Origin: Cyanidiococcus yangmingshanensis
Taxonomy: Eukaryota > Rhodophyta > Bangiophyceae > Cyanidiales > Cyanidiaceae
Length of the DNA stretch: 64,000 nucleotides
Direction: 5' to 3'
NCBI GenBank assembly: GCA_013995675.1
Contig: VWRR01000002.1
Location: 434,001 to 498,000, forward strand
Of this stretch, positions 43,198-54,900 are shown one piece after another. Position 1 is the stretch's first letter. Each line of letters begins with the position of its first letter. Made by a program: the position numbers and the translations under genes. Under the pieces are notes generated by a model. It worked only from the letters and a program-made list of their open reading frames with translations, did not search any database and was not told the origin of the DNA.

Positions 43198-43554
43198 GCA
43201 CTTGTGAGATGCCCGATTCAAGTGCTGACGAAAAGACTCTGGTCGAATGCAAAAGAGGGCACTTGTTCGCGTCGGATGAAAGAACTCGATCCAGCGGCTC
43301 CGTCGAGTTCAGCACATGACGCTGGCATCCACCGCTAACCAGGCACTAAGACTACGCTCTCTGAACGGGTCGCCACTGTTCGGACATGCCAAAACTGATT
43401 CACTGCAGATCATACGCTTTTGTCGCGAATCATCTTGAGCGAATACGCTTGACGGCGAGGATAGCACGAACGCTCTGCGAGAGGCAGGTCCAATGAAGGT
43501 TATGAAACCCGAATGCAATTTGTTCTCCAACGAGTGCATGACGTCGAGTGTTCG
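43198..43554. other. Convergent intergenic region, nothing recognised
   Basis: About 360 bases between the SDR and CIAO1 3' ends; no gene or repeat seen. Confidence 0.5.
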
Positions 43555-45141
43555 TCAGGTTCGCTTGGAACAGGACATGCCTTCGTGCGCTTCGTGAAAC
43601 AGTAACCAGATGCGCAATTGTCCATCGTCACCAGTCGAAGCGAGCAGGTAGCTCCTGCTCAGCGCAGCGTCACTGACGTCGCCATTGCGCTGTTTCAGCC
43701 GAGCATTCCAATCTTGTGCATCATCTCGTCGTTTCTGGAATTGCACACAGTTCACCTCGGCACCATCATGCGCGGATGGGATATCGACCAAGACTGTGAG
43801 ACGCTCGGCGTCGTAGACACGCAAGTGTCCATCGGCACAGGCAGTGGCGATGAATCTCCCGTCGGGTGACCAGTCAACACTATAGACCGATTCATCGTCT
43901 TCATCCGCGAAGCCACAATCAGCGGCATTCACTCGAGTCTGGTTAAGAATGATCCACCTCTGTTTTCCATCAACGAAAGCGGTCGCTAGTCCTGGCAGGG
44001 AGAGGTCTTTATCAGAGCTCGGGTCCGTCGACAGGCGATAACGTTGAGGTCGGTCGGCAGCGAGTATGACGGATGCCGAAGCCGAGCCATTGGCTTCTGC
44101 TTTCGAGTCCGCATGGTGCCTACCGTCTCCATGTTGTATGCCAGATGTGGGAGACGCGACAGATAACTCATTCGGGCTGTGAGACATCGGCTGCAACACT
44201 TGCGCTGTATCGGGCGTCGGTGAATGCTCAGAGAGGTACCCACCATCCCTTTCATGTTCGGGATCGAGACTATCCACGGGTGCTGTGCTCTCCTCTTGTC
44301 GTTGCCAGATTACAAGGCGTCCATCCGCACTGCCGCTCGCGAGACGAGGCTCACAACGCTCACCCGGCGATGGTGTGAATGCTACCGACCAGACCGTGGA
44401 CTCATGTCCGGAAAGGACTGCGCAACAATACCATTCACCGTCGTAGACATCCTCAGACCATAAACGAATGGTGTTGTCGTAGCTGGCAGAAGCAAGGAGT
44501 TCGCACTGCGGATGCCACGCCAAGCTCTTCACGTCCTGATTATGGCCTGCGAGTACCGCAATGCACTCGTAGTCGAGGTCACTCAGCGCACCAGGACCAC
44601 ACTCCCATATCCAGACGGTCTTGTCCCGCGAGCACGTCGCAAGTAACGCCCCCGAAGGCGCGAAGACTGCTGCCTTTACTTCGGACTCGTGTCCCTCTAG
44701 TGTCGCAACGGGGAGCAGTCGCAAGTACGGAGCCAAAACATACGCTACAGTTTCGTCTTCATTTGACTCCAGATGTTTGTCCGCGTCGCCTTCTTCCAGT
44801 CGATAGATGCGCACCTTTCCATCAAAACAGGCTAGAGCTAACTGTAGACCGCAGGGAGACCAGTCCACCCGACGTACCGATCGAAGAAAGGTAGCACCAC
44901 CAAGGCCGCCCAGCAAGGTGCCGGTCCGAGCATCCCACAAACGAACCGCTCTATCTGTGCCACACGTGGCCACTAACTGGCCATTCGGGCTCCAGGATAC
45001 ACACCAGAGCGTTTCATGCTCCTTCTGGACATTTATTCGGAGCCAATCCCGCCATTGCATAGCCGAGATAAGGAGAGCGCTACCGCCAGTGACCGAGCGT
45101 GTCGGTCGTTGGCGCCCGTCGACGAACGCCACCGGTTCCAT
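43555..45141 (-). CDS. CIAO1: CIAO1/Cia1 WD40 protein of cytosolic Fe-S assembly, with an insertion
   Basis: 528 residues from the ATG at 45141 (45060 is an alternative). Seven WD40 blades are visible; the first starts at 'HETLWCVSWSPNGQLVATCG'. Blades 3 to 5 carry the CIAO1-specific reading 'LEGHESEVKAAVFAPSGALL', 'GHNQDVKSLAWHP' and 'LSGHESTVWSVAFTP'. The last blades read 'YSVDWSPDGRFIATACADG' and 'GAEVNCVQF'. Family knowledge: CIAO1 is the scaffold of the CIA targeting complex, delivering 4Fe-4S clusters to DNA polymerases and helicases. Length exceeds the usual ~340 because about 125 Ser/His/Glu-rich residues are inserted between blades 5 and 6, probably a surface loop. It is divergent from the carrier gene with ~110 bases between starts. 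Intact. Confidence 0.9.
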   Translation of the reverse strand: MEPVAFVDGRQRPTRSVTGGSALLISAMQWRDWLRINVQKEHETLWCVSWSPNGQLVATCGTDRAVRLWDARTGTLLGGLGGATFLRSVRRVDWSPCGLQLALACFDGKVRIYRLEEGDADKHLESNEDETVAYVLAPYLRLLPVATLEGHESEVKAAVFAPSGALLATCSRDKTVWIWECGPGALSDLDYECIAVLAGHNQDVKSLAWHPQCELLASASYDNTIRLWSEDVYDGEWYCCAVLSGHESTVWSVAFTPSPGERCEPRLASGSADGRLVIWQRQEESTAPVDSLDPEHERDGGYLSEHSPTPDTAQVLQPMSHSPNELSVASPTSGIQHGDGRHHADSKAEANGSASASVILAADRPQRYRLSTDPSSDKDLSLPGLATAFVDGKQRWIILNQTRVNAADCGFADEDDESVYSVDWSPDGRFIATACADGHLRVYDAERLTVLVDIPSAHDGAEVNCVQFQKRRDDAQDWNARLKQRNGDVSDAALSRSYLLASTGDDGQLRIWLLFHEAHEGMSCSKRT

Positions 45142-45251
45142 CGTCTGTCTTGTAGGTTTCCTCACGGTTGCATAGAGAATGCAACAGAAGCGCTCGTGGT
45201 CTCCAATAAATCGATGGAATGTGCGAGTCAAAGCAGAATCAGGAGGCGGGC

Positions 45252-46134
45252 ATGGTGAACTTTGCAACGGGTGCATTGGCGGGTTTACTCGCAGACCTGG
45301 CGACCTATCCGTTTGATCGTCTGCGGACAATTTTTATTGTTTCAGCCAAGTCGTCGAGCCAATGGGAGACGTTCGTTAGAGCCGGAGGGTTGCGAGCACT
45401 CTATCAAGGCTTTTCGACTGTGGCGTTGTTCACGCTTCCGGTTCATGGTGTTTATTTCGGACTGTACGAGTGGACGCTCGATCGCTTGCGCACCAAACGA
45501 CAGCGCTCGGGACTGGACGAAACGCTTTCGATCACGACGGCTGGGATCGTTGCCGAGCTTGGAACTGCACCCGTGTGGAATGTTCAAGAGGTCATCAAGC
45601 AACGCATTCAAGCGCAGTCTCTGCGTCGAGGTGCGGCAGGAGACGGAGCCCCCGCTTCACCATGGAGAATGTTTCGGCATATTCTGCACCAGGAGGGCCC
45701 GGCGGGTCTCTTTCGAGGATTTTCCGCCGGTCTGCTCGTGTATGCACCTTTTGCATGTGTGTATTTTTGGATGTTTGAGCAGGGCAAGGAACGCGGACGC
45801 TCACCGCTCTGGAACGGTGTCCTTGCTGGCACTTGTGCGACGATGATAACGCACCCATTGGAGGTCATTCGCACCCATATGGTTGTGGGGGCGTACTCCA
45901 CGTTCAGCTTGTCAAGTCGCTCGTGATATTCATCGTAGTAGTGGCGTTCGTGGCTTTTTCAAGGGCATGGTGGCGCGCACTTTATGGCTCGCCCCGTCTG
46001 CTGCGTTGAGTCTGGCCTTTTACCAGCATCTGCAGACATTCTGGAGCTTGCGCGTCGAGAAAACCTCCAAACGTGCGTACTCGAGTCCATTTCATCCGGG
46101 CCCTGAGAAAGCGTTCGTTCAGCGGGGCTCCTAG
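45252..46134 (+). CDS. Mitochondrial carrier (SLC25), SAM-carrier-like, one frameshift
   Basis: About 293 residues from the ATG at 45252. Three repeats are visible: 'ATYPFDRLRTIFIV' (PxDxxR), 'ELGTAPVWNVQEVIKQRIQ' and 'MITHPLEVIRTHM', each followed by the usual second helix ('GGLRALYQGFSTVALFTLPV', 'GPAGLFRGFSAGLLVYAPF', 'GVRGFFKGMVARTLWLAPSA'). The protein therefore sits in the mitochondrial inner membrane with six helices. The PxWxxQEVxKQR second signature resembles S-adenosylmethionine carriers (SLC25A26/Pet8), but the substrate is not certain. One extra base near 45894 shifts the frame before repeat 3. Its 3' end faces the YlxR gene. Confidence 0.87.
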
Positions 46135-46456
46135 ATGGGCGACACCCAAGGCATCATCCCCGTAGGCAAACTCGAGTACTTGCATTGTAAACGCTTTCAT
46201 CAGGACCAGCGGGATAGGATCTGTGCTCGTTCCTAACGAATACATGGAAGCGCTAGGCACTGTCATCGGCAGACATCCATTCTGGCCGAGACATGCCGTG
46301 ACCAGAATTCTCTTCGCTTCCGAATCACACGACAATTGCGTTATTTTGCCAGCTGACTTGGTCGTTTTCGATCGGCGGCTCGCGCTCGCAGCCATGCTGT
46401 TGCAACGACTGAACGGACTGCGTTGTGCGCGTAACCGATTCGCCAGACCAGACAGC
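46135..46456. other. Gap between carrier and YlxR, may hold the YlxR C-terminal part
   Basis: About 320 bases. On the minus strand a frame with an ATG at 46393-46395 runs through this gap and on to 45982, one base out of phase with YlxR. Its first ~80 residues could be an L7Ae-like continuation; see the finding. Otherwise empty. Confidence 0.3.
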
Positions 46457-46837
46457 TTATTCCTTCTCAGCCGCTTCTTTCATGGATGTTTGTATCAGCT
46501 GAGCACATTTTTCGTAAACTTCAGGCGGCACCTTGGTCCGAAGCGCCCCAGAAAGTCTATTTTTCACGCTCACTTTCGTGAAACATGTCATCGAGTCTCG
46601 GCACACGTATGCCGAGCGACCGTGAATTCGACGTGACATCGCATCATTCAACGGGTCTTCAAAGACAAATATACCCGTACCGTCTGCTGCGCGACAGATC
46701 CGAAGCAGATCCTGCTTCGAACGAAACTGTCGGCAGGCAACACAGATGCGTTGGTGAGGTGGCCGCCCTCGGTTGCTTTCCGTCTTTTCAGTGCTCGCCC
46801 TTCGTGCGCTTTGTGCATAAATTGGGACAAATCCCAA
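46457..46837 (-). CDS. YlxR (DUF448) family nucleic-acid-binding protein, start unclear
   Basis: About 120 residues with the YlxR signature: 'RICVACRQFRSKQDLLRICR', then 'HGRSAYVCRDSMTCFTKVSV' and 'KNRLSGALRTKVP' (bacterial consensus RxCxxCR...LLRxxR...GRGAYVC...A.K...L..AL). In bacteria ylxR sits in the nusA-infB operon; the protein binds RNA or nucleoid DNA. Here it is nuclear and presumably organelle-targeted. No in-frame ATG precedes the domain: a stop lies at 46850-46852 and the frame starts with a TTG at 46837, whereas another frame offers an ATG at 46817. A lost or extra base or a missed first exon is likely. The end at 46457 may also be artificial. Confidence 0.72.
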   Translation of the reverse strand: MGFVPIYAQSARRASTEKTESNRGRPPHQRICVACRQFRSKQDLLRICRAADGTGIFVFEDPLNDAMSRRIHGRSAYVCRDSMTCFTKVSVKNRLSGALRTKVPPEVYEKCAQLIQTSMKEAAEKE

Positions 46838-48072
46838 CTCTACTTTGAATCATCCTCCAATCAAGAGTTCTATCGTCTAGGGAGACCAAGATAACGTCCA
46901 ATTCGAGAAGCCCAGCTGATCAAGAATAGACTGGAAGCATCTGGCGTTGCGTCGCGGATGAGGCGACGTTCTGGGCACGCTGTGGCGCACCGCCACCGCC
47001 ACCGCCACCGCCACGCTGGGCGCAGGCGAGTAATCCCCTCATGGAGGCGTTTTCTCCAATGCCGATGCGTTCGCTTCCGTAACGAAGCAAGTCGCGTGAT
47101 GTCGGGATTCCCTAAACCCCGATATCCTACTTGAGTTGGTGCAAGTAACCTGGTACCCGTCGCTGTTCGACGACAGGCAGCACATTCGAATGATGTCCGT
47201 GACGTCGTCCAGGAGTCGGTGAAGGGTGCAGCGCTTGCAGCAGGCCCTGCGTCTGCACATGATTTCTCACAAGGAGCGTATTCATCAAAGCCGTTCTCGG
47301 TATCATGGAATCATCGAGATGACTGGGAAACCGTATTCGGGTCCATCGAGCGAGGAGGGAGGCAAAGGCGCCGAAGGACGCCTTGAGGCCTTGTTTATGG
47401 ATTTCCTTTTTATGATAAGGGAATTCACCAACGAACGCGCGCTTCGTTGGAGCCGCTCGTTCTCGACTGCGGTCGATGAACAGCGAAGGTAGGCGCTTGT
47501 CTGCTACGTTCAGTGATGACTTGAACGGGTACTGGGGGTGTCGTGGATGCCGGCTTTGGATGAACCGTCCCGTTTACAGTATGCAGCAGCGGTTCTATAC
47601 GTTACGGTACCCTGTACAAGACGTTTCACCGCTGCTGATGGAGCGTTTACAACCAAGCCAACAAGGTTTGAGACGCGTCGAGGACGCCAGCGACGCGGTT
47701 TGTTTCGTCGGCGTGTGCAGCAGTGCCGAGCAGTGCAGCACGATTTTCAGGGAGTTTTGGTGAGACCTAGTGGAAAGCATCTACTCGTCCCAAGCAATGG
47801 GGTGTGGGCTTCGGGTTCGCTAGCTTTTTGGCTGGCTCGTTGGAGGAGCGTCCTGCTCGCGCACCGAGTCGAGCGCCCCGGTCGGCGCACGTTCTCTTGT
47901 TGGCGTCTGCGTGCGGCTGCGTTCATGTTTCGCGCACTTGGGGGGCCTTCACAGCTGTCCACCACGGGCGCCTAATGCGCAAACCGAAGAGCGCGGGTAC
48001 GAAGGAGTCCCCACAACAGACGTGTTGTTGCGAGGGCGGCACCGAGGCGCCGAACGCGAACGAGGTCTTGGG
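46838..48072. promoter_or_regulatory. Region upstream of ABC1K with a CCGCCA tract
   Basis: Contains a (CCGCCA)-type tract at about 46988-47015 and a GATGCGT at 47064-47070. Frames from 47547 onward (basic, Arg-rich) could encode an upstream leader of the ABC1K protein, one phase away from the next frame; otherwise no gene was recognised. Confidence 0.35.
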
Positions 48073-51000
48073 ATGCGGTACGGTATTGGCGGCGCGCTTG
48101 TTGCTTTTGTCGTAGCGGCAACCATGAATGCAGCTTCGGAAGCTTCGGAGCTTGATCTTTGGGAGCAATCCAGCATAAGCGCAACGATATCGACGACCTA
48201 CGCAGAGGGTGGTGACCTGACACATCGATCTGTCTATCCGGATACGGTGCTGGAGTTCCACCCACCTTGGCAACAGCAGCGATATGCGAGTTGGTATGAA
48301 ACCGATCGCGTACTTCTCGAGGAAGCCCGACGAATGCATCATCGAGATGCTGCTGAAGCGGAAGACATTCAAGAGATGCTCGAGCAACGATGACCTGGTG
48401 CCGTTACGCTCATCGCCACGTTCGATGGAGACGGAAGAACGAGCGAACGCGTCTTCGTCTCCGGATGCAACGGCCAAGGTGAATGTTTGGAGTGTGGAAA
48501 AGCGAGCTCCTCCTGACAACCCTGATGTTATTTTCTGGCGCAGAGTAGGTGTCGCTGCCTTTGTAGGCGGTTTTGTCTGGTGGAGCCACGTTCTGAGCAT
48601 TCGAAATTCGGATCGTGTGCGTCTGCCAAATACGTACGATCCCGGTGCTATAGCGAGCTACTTTGTTCTGAGACCCGAGCGAGTGGCCACTCGAAGTATC
48701 TCCATTGTGTGTGAAGCGATTCGGTACTTTTTGGGCGTACAACGAGATCAGCTTGAGTACCGGCTCTTTGGGGCCAAGAAGTCGCCGCAGAACCATCCGG
48801 AGCAGAACGCTACAATTCCTGCAGATACGAGATCGGCTGCAACAACGGGTAGGTCAACGGGCGTCTCATCGTCGCACCGAGCACCCTCCATTCGTCTGAG
48901 GGAGTACTTGACGACCTTCATCGGTATGATGCGCTTGCAGCTTGTGCGAGTCGGGGATATGTTGATCACACCGCTGCGCAAGGACGACACCTACTGGGTG
49001 TGGCGACGCCAGCGCAGAGCGGTGCTGCTTCGCCAGACTCTCGAGCGGCTCGGTCCAGCTTTTGTGAAACTGGGTCAGGCATTGGCGACCCGCCCAGACA
49101 TCATCGGTGAGGCTGCCGCTCGGGAGTTGCAACGTCTTCAAGACGACATGCCACACTTTTCAAATGATGAGGCGTTTCGGTTCATTCGCACCGAGCTGGG
49201 TGCGCCTCCCAGTCGGGTCTTTGACTCGATCACTGAGAACCCTGTCGCATCTGCTAGTTTGGGACAAGTCTACAAGGCCAGTCTGGACGGTGTTGATCTC
49301 GCAGTCAAAGTACAGCGACCGGGGATCGTCGAGCGGATCGCCCTGGATTTCTTTGTTGTGCGGATGCTGGGAGAACTCTGGATGCACTCCCCGTGGGCAC
49401 CACGTACGGACCTTGTGGAAGCGATTGACGAGTACGCCAGCAGATTGTTCGAAGAGACGGATTACGGCCACGAGGCGGAGAACATGCGTCGATTTCGACA
49501 GCTTTACGGCTCACTACCAGGTATCTACGTCCCGGAGGTCTATCCAGAGTATTCGTCGGCGCATGTGCTGACCATGGAGTGGGTGAATGGTCGCCGACTC
49601 ATCGATGAGACTGCAACCGTCCGACGAGATGACATTCCGCTTATCAAGCTCGGAATTTTGTGCTCGCTCATGCAGCTCATGGAAACAGGTTTTTTGCACG
49701 CCGATCCCCACACGGGGAACCTGCTCGTAACCGAGGATGGAAGCCGTCTAGTCTACTTGGACTATGGCCTGATGAGCGAGGTGCCTCAATCGGTGCAGCT
49801 ATCGATCATCTGTGCCGTCGTCCATCTGATTAATCGCGAGTACGAGCAGCTGGCAACCGACTTTTTCGGCTTGACCCTAATGCGTCGTGACGATTTGGAT
49901 ATGCTTCTGCCAGAGTTTGCAGAGGCACTGCGGCAAACGTTTGAGAGCGAGCACGATAACCGGAATCCAGCAGATTTCACCCTTCAAGGAGTCGCAGAGA
50001 ACCTTCTCCGAATGACGGTTCGTTTCCCTTTTGTGATGCCGCTCTATTTCCTGAATAACTTACGAGCGCTAGCCATGCTTGAAGGTCTTGCGCTCAATGC
50101 TGATCCATCGTTCCGAATTATGGATATTCTCTATCCGTATGTGGTTCGGCGCTTGCTAACCGACCCTTCACCGCAACTGCAGCGTGCACTTCAAGAACTT
50201 GTCCTGACACCGTTTGGAGAGCCCCGATGGGATCGCGTCGAGAAACTCTTAGATGATGCGGCCCGAACAGCACCCTCGATGGCAATGAGCTCTCTAGATC
50301 CACGACCTGTTGCAGTTCTGGAGGTGGCTGCTCAAGAGGCTGCTGAAATCGCTCGGCTTCGTCGAACGGAGCAGTCGGATGACGAGGCTCGAGCCACCAT
50401 GAGTGCGTACTTTCGTCAGTCTGCTCCGGAGGCGTCGCTGATGACAAATAGCAGCCTGAATGGTGTGGTCGACGACTCGTTGAGCGCCCATGAAACGCAT
50501 GATGAATCGCTTACGGAAAAGACAGGTCTGGTGACGCTTGACGAGCAGCGACGTATGCAAATGCTGATCACTTTTATGGCATCGCAAGCGGGGGTTTTCC
50601 TTCGACGGGCGCTAGAACGTCAACTTGCCGATGATTGGAACGATCGTGTCCAAGCGTTTCTGGACGGACTGGAGAAACGTCTCTTGCCAGGGGTGCTGAC
50701 TGCTCATGAGATTCCCCTGGACGCAACAGGTTCCCAGCTTGATGACGAGCGCTCCGACGAAACAGTCGGGGTGCGGGCTGCCAATGTCGAGGCTGTTGCA
50801 AACGGCCAAAAGAGCACCACCGATCTCGTTCGTGCTGAAACCGAGTCAACGAATGGCACTGAGGAATGGACTCGATCCACGAATGGTCTCATGAAGCGAC
50901 GACATCGTTCTGGTCCGCGTCTGACGACAGCGACTCGAGAGAATCGCCGTCGGTTGTCGCAGATCATCACACATCTGAAGCTGAAGCACTGGCGAGCACT

Positions 51001-51502
51001 TTTGAGTCTCGCTCCGGTTTTGATGGTGTTTTACGCGCGTGTTTTCTGCGCAGTCGCATGGAGAGTCCTCCAGCGCCTCGGTTTCGACCTCGGCATCCTG
51101 GTCGTGCTTGGATGGCGTGCACTGCGCACCCTTCGGCCGCTTGCGATCCTCTCCAAGAGTCGACGAGCGACCGCGCTCCAGGAGGCGTCACCGAATGGCA
51201 GTTCGCATGGCGTGGTCGTTGACGAAGCCTCAACCGAAACAAAGGTCACTGAAGCAGAGGAGGTGGTGGATCAGCGACCGCACTCGACAAGAAAAGTGAA
51301 TGCTAGCGGGAACGGACGCATCCTGAATGATCACGAGTCGCTTGATTTAAAAGAGCCCGCTAGGAATGGACAAACGAAAGCGGTGGATGGCACACGCTGG
51401 ACTTGGCAGATGCACTCGCCGTCATCGTCCGCAACATGGCCCAGGAATGGCAAACTTGAGAACGGTACGACCAAAGCATCTGGTCGTGACCAGATCAAGT
51501 AG
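48073..51502 (+). CDS. Large ABC1K (AarF/UbiB/ADCK) atypical kinase, probably plastid
   Basis: The continuous frame 48284-51502 gives 1,072 residues. Adding the in-phase-but-one-base part from the ATG at 48073 gives a hydrophobic start ('GIGGALVAFVVAATMNA') that fits a plastid leader; the join is near 48385 by one extra base. Kinase motifs: KxGQ in 'FVKLGQALATRPDII' (~residue 263 of the long frame), the Ala/Ser-rich loop 'PVASASLGQVYKA', 'LAVKVQRPG', 'FLHADPHTGNLL' (~469) and 'VYLDYGLM'. The 'YDPGAIASYFVLRPERVATR' lead-in is typical of cyanobacterial/plastid ABC1Ks, which control prenylquinone metabolism in plastoglobules and thylakoids. A ~430-residue C-terminal extension ends with two hydrophobic segments near 51000-51150 and a charged tail, unusual for the family. 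Confidence 0.9.
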
Positions 51503-51968
51503 GCGACTATATTTGATTCGAGCGCGATGATCACCCTGTACCTTAGGTCTTGTGGTAACCTTTCCGGCGCAAAAATAGCTAAATGAAGCGCTTTGGAAAC
51601 GACAACGAATCAAGTCAGCCGAGAGGCTTGACGAGGCTTTATGGGTGACACTCGTTCGGAACGCAATCCTGCGCGTCTAGTCCCTATCGTTGACGACAGG
51701 AATATGGTCGTTGATGGCGTCTGAGACCAGTGGCGTTTCGAACGACTTCCTTTGGACGGTTCTGGCGACGCTCTACGCCTTGGTTGCCGGGCAAGCAGCG
51801 CATGACGCAAGGGTATCCCAAAGCTTCCTATTCTGAACGCCGCTGCTGGTCCAATGGTTTACAGGGCCGACAAATCCGATCATGATCCACACCAAGAACG
51901 AGCGAGGAATCAGCCAAAACACGATGTCTGTCGAGGCATGCCAACAATATCGGTGACAACGGGGTGAA
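51503..51968. other. Convergent intergenic region, nothing recognised
   Basis: Between the ABC1K and RTEL1-like 3' ends; about 465 bases with no gene or repeat seen. Confidence 0.5.
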
Positions 51969-54900
51969 TCATGGGGTTTTCGCGGCGGCAGCGGTATTCG
52001 ACGTAACAGGATGTCCCAGAAGCAGACAAAGCTGTTGAAAATCTGTCGCGTCACCGATTAGTCGAGAAAGCTCACCACGAATCTGATGCATCTCTGCTGT
52101 CTTGGTGGCCTGTTGTCGAGAGGTCATGGCTGCTCGATAGTAACGCTTCATCTGCTGAAAGATGGTCGTGAACGTTCGATCACCAACACGAGCACGAATT
52201 CGTTCGAGTATTGCTTTGCTAGCGGGCTGCGAATGACGGAGGACCCGTTCACGACCTCGCATACCGGATATCCCGGCAGATATCGAAGGTGGCGTATTCG
52301 GAACTGTCCCTGATGCCGTCTCGAACTCGGACGCAAACGAATGAGCCGCATGTCTCGAAGATGGACGCACAGTCGTTGCCGGCTGTCTCCGCTCGAGCCA
52401 TGATCTCGTCTCCTGCGAGGCAATGGCTGGACGCAAGCGTTTCCGCTCCGAGGACCACGTAGATTCGGGGGTGGTGAGTGGCTCCCCAGGTCGCTCCCGT
52501 GACTGCAGCGGAGCCGGTGGGTCCCCATCGGCGACCGCGGTGACTTTTCTGCGCTTCCCTTCGCGGTTAGCGGTGAGTTCGCTGATTCGAGCGGATCGCC
52601 AGAAAGCACATAGACCAACGATGAGGTCTCCGAAACGCTCAATGGTTTGAACGACGTTCGAAGGGCGCGATGGCTGTTCAGGATCGTTTGGTGTCGCCGT
52701 TAACCAGAGCGGTAGCTCACGCCAGTGACCTCGAAAACGTTCATCGCAGAGGAGTATCGCACCAAAGTCGTGCGCATGGCGAATAACACGTCCCATTGCT
52801 TGGTTGGCTGCTCGTAGACATTGCTGTACATACCAAGTGCGTCCTGAGATGGTGGTATCCTGATCGCGGAGCTCCAGGGCCTGGCGCTCCAGATAGTCTC
52901 GTTTCAGAATGATTCGCGGGTCTGTTGTCGACGGGAATGGCAATCCGACCAAGACTACGGTTCTTCCATATTCATCGGCGAAATCAATACCTTCACCAGT
53001 GCGACCGCGACAAACGGCCAAGAGGCAAGCATCGTGGCCACTTTGGATCCATTGTCGATACGCATCGATGGTTTGTTGGGAGGCCTCTGCAGCTCGCGGT
53101 TCCATGTAGATCCGTTTGAGCGTATTCAGACGATCCCATATGGTCGCCTGCATCGCTCGACGAGGTCTGTGTGCCGCATCCTGCTTCCCTGCGTTCACAA
53201 AGGAACATGTTTGCCATGTCTCCGCGAACTGGGCCAGAACGGCGTACGACGGAAAGAAGACGAGCATGCCGCCTGGAGAGAGTCGGGCAATGTTGATCAG
53301 TGCACTTCCCAGATCAAGAACATACTCGCGATTGTGACGATTTGCATAGGAGCTGTTCAAACGGATGTCGCGTGGCCCATGAGTGATCGTCGCCGCAAAA
53401 ACCTGGGTTTGCGGGTCGACCACATGCATATTTCGCAAACGGACTGGAAAGGGAATACTCATCTCGGAGGCGAACGACTCCATCGGACTCAGCGTACCGG
53501 AGGTCAAGAGTACGGCGTAGGTGTCAGAGACAGCCTCGCGCAGGGCCAGACCTGGCGACAGGCACCAGAAGGATAGTGTGTACGCAGGTGAAACTGTATC
53601 TTGGGGTCGATCCTGTCTGGGCCTTGTTAGCGGGTCTCTACGATCTTGCAATGCAGTGGGGGACGATCGAAACAGATTCTCAGTCGCTGGACTGCGTTTC
53701 TGGTCTATTGAGGGTATCTTCAAGCGGGTGGGATCCGTGCTAAGGCGTGCAGATGGGGTACCTTTCGACGGGTCGTGCACACAAATCGCAAATGCTGACG
53801 CTGTCTCTGCTTTCCCGAACGCCCAGACGAGCTCCAAGACGTGGCTGAGCTGCTCGAGTGCATGCACCTGATGGGTCCAGGCCATGCTACGGTTGCTTGA
53901 AGCTGCACCAGGGTGACGTTGTCGTAGCTTTGCATAAGGATCGTCATCAGCTGATTCCATTTGGATTGTTTCCGGGGCTGCTGTCTCCTCTGTGGTTTCA
54001 CTGACATGATCGATATCTCGCTGGCGCAACTGGGTGAGCGCTCGAATGGCATTCTCCAGTGCTCGCAAAAGTTGTTCGTACCGTTCATCGGACGTTTCCG
54101 ATTCATTCACGGCTTTGCGGAAAAAAGAACGAACACTGGGGCCCGGCAACACGACACCTTCAATGCCATTGAGACGTCGGCGTTGTTGGAGCCAAACGTT
54201 TCCAGCCTCCATGGTATTGCTCTTCTCTGCAGCGACGCTCGAGTGCGGAGTACAAACGAGCGATATATGCGCCTCCAAAGCGAGGAGCACGTCCAAAAGT
54301 GCCTGGATATCCGCGGCCTGCAATCCCTGATCCGAATTCGGTCCATCTTTCCCGTCACGGTTCAGAAGGCCACAAGATAGTGCTCTGGCCAGTTGCTGCA
54401 GTGCCGAAACACATCGCTGGCGATCCACTGGGGTAAAATCGAAACTGAGACTATCACAGCAGATGCTTTCGAGGTTGTGCGCCTCATCGCAGATGACGAT
54501 ATCGCCCTCGACGTTGAGGCCTAACGAACGGCGGCATTTCGCATCGAATAAATAGTTGTAGGGCATGAACAGAATATCCGCCTTCCGCGGCTGCCTCCCG
54601 GCTGAGAAAGTAAGGACATGACGCTCGCTGGCGGCCGTAAGCAACCAGGTCCTCGAGGTCTCGAGGACGTCGCCCGCCATCAGCACATTCTTTTGATTCG
54701 ATGAAATAAAAGTCATCTGGAACTTCTTTGAAGGTTTCTTCTGCATTCACGTAGAAGCTGCAACGTCGACGCTGTGCCAGTTGCGTACACCGCACGTTCT
54801 GAACCGTCGCATGCTGGATACGAGACACACTCGGATGCACGCAGAGGTGCTGGCGCGACCCGAGAACAACCGCTTTCGTACTGGCTCCGTATGCCGTTCT

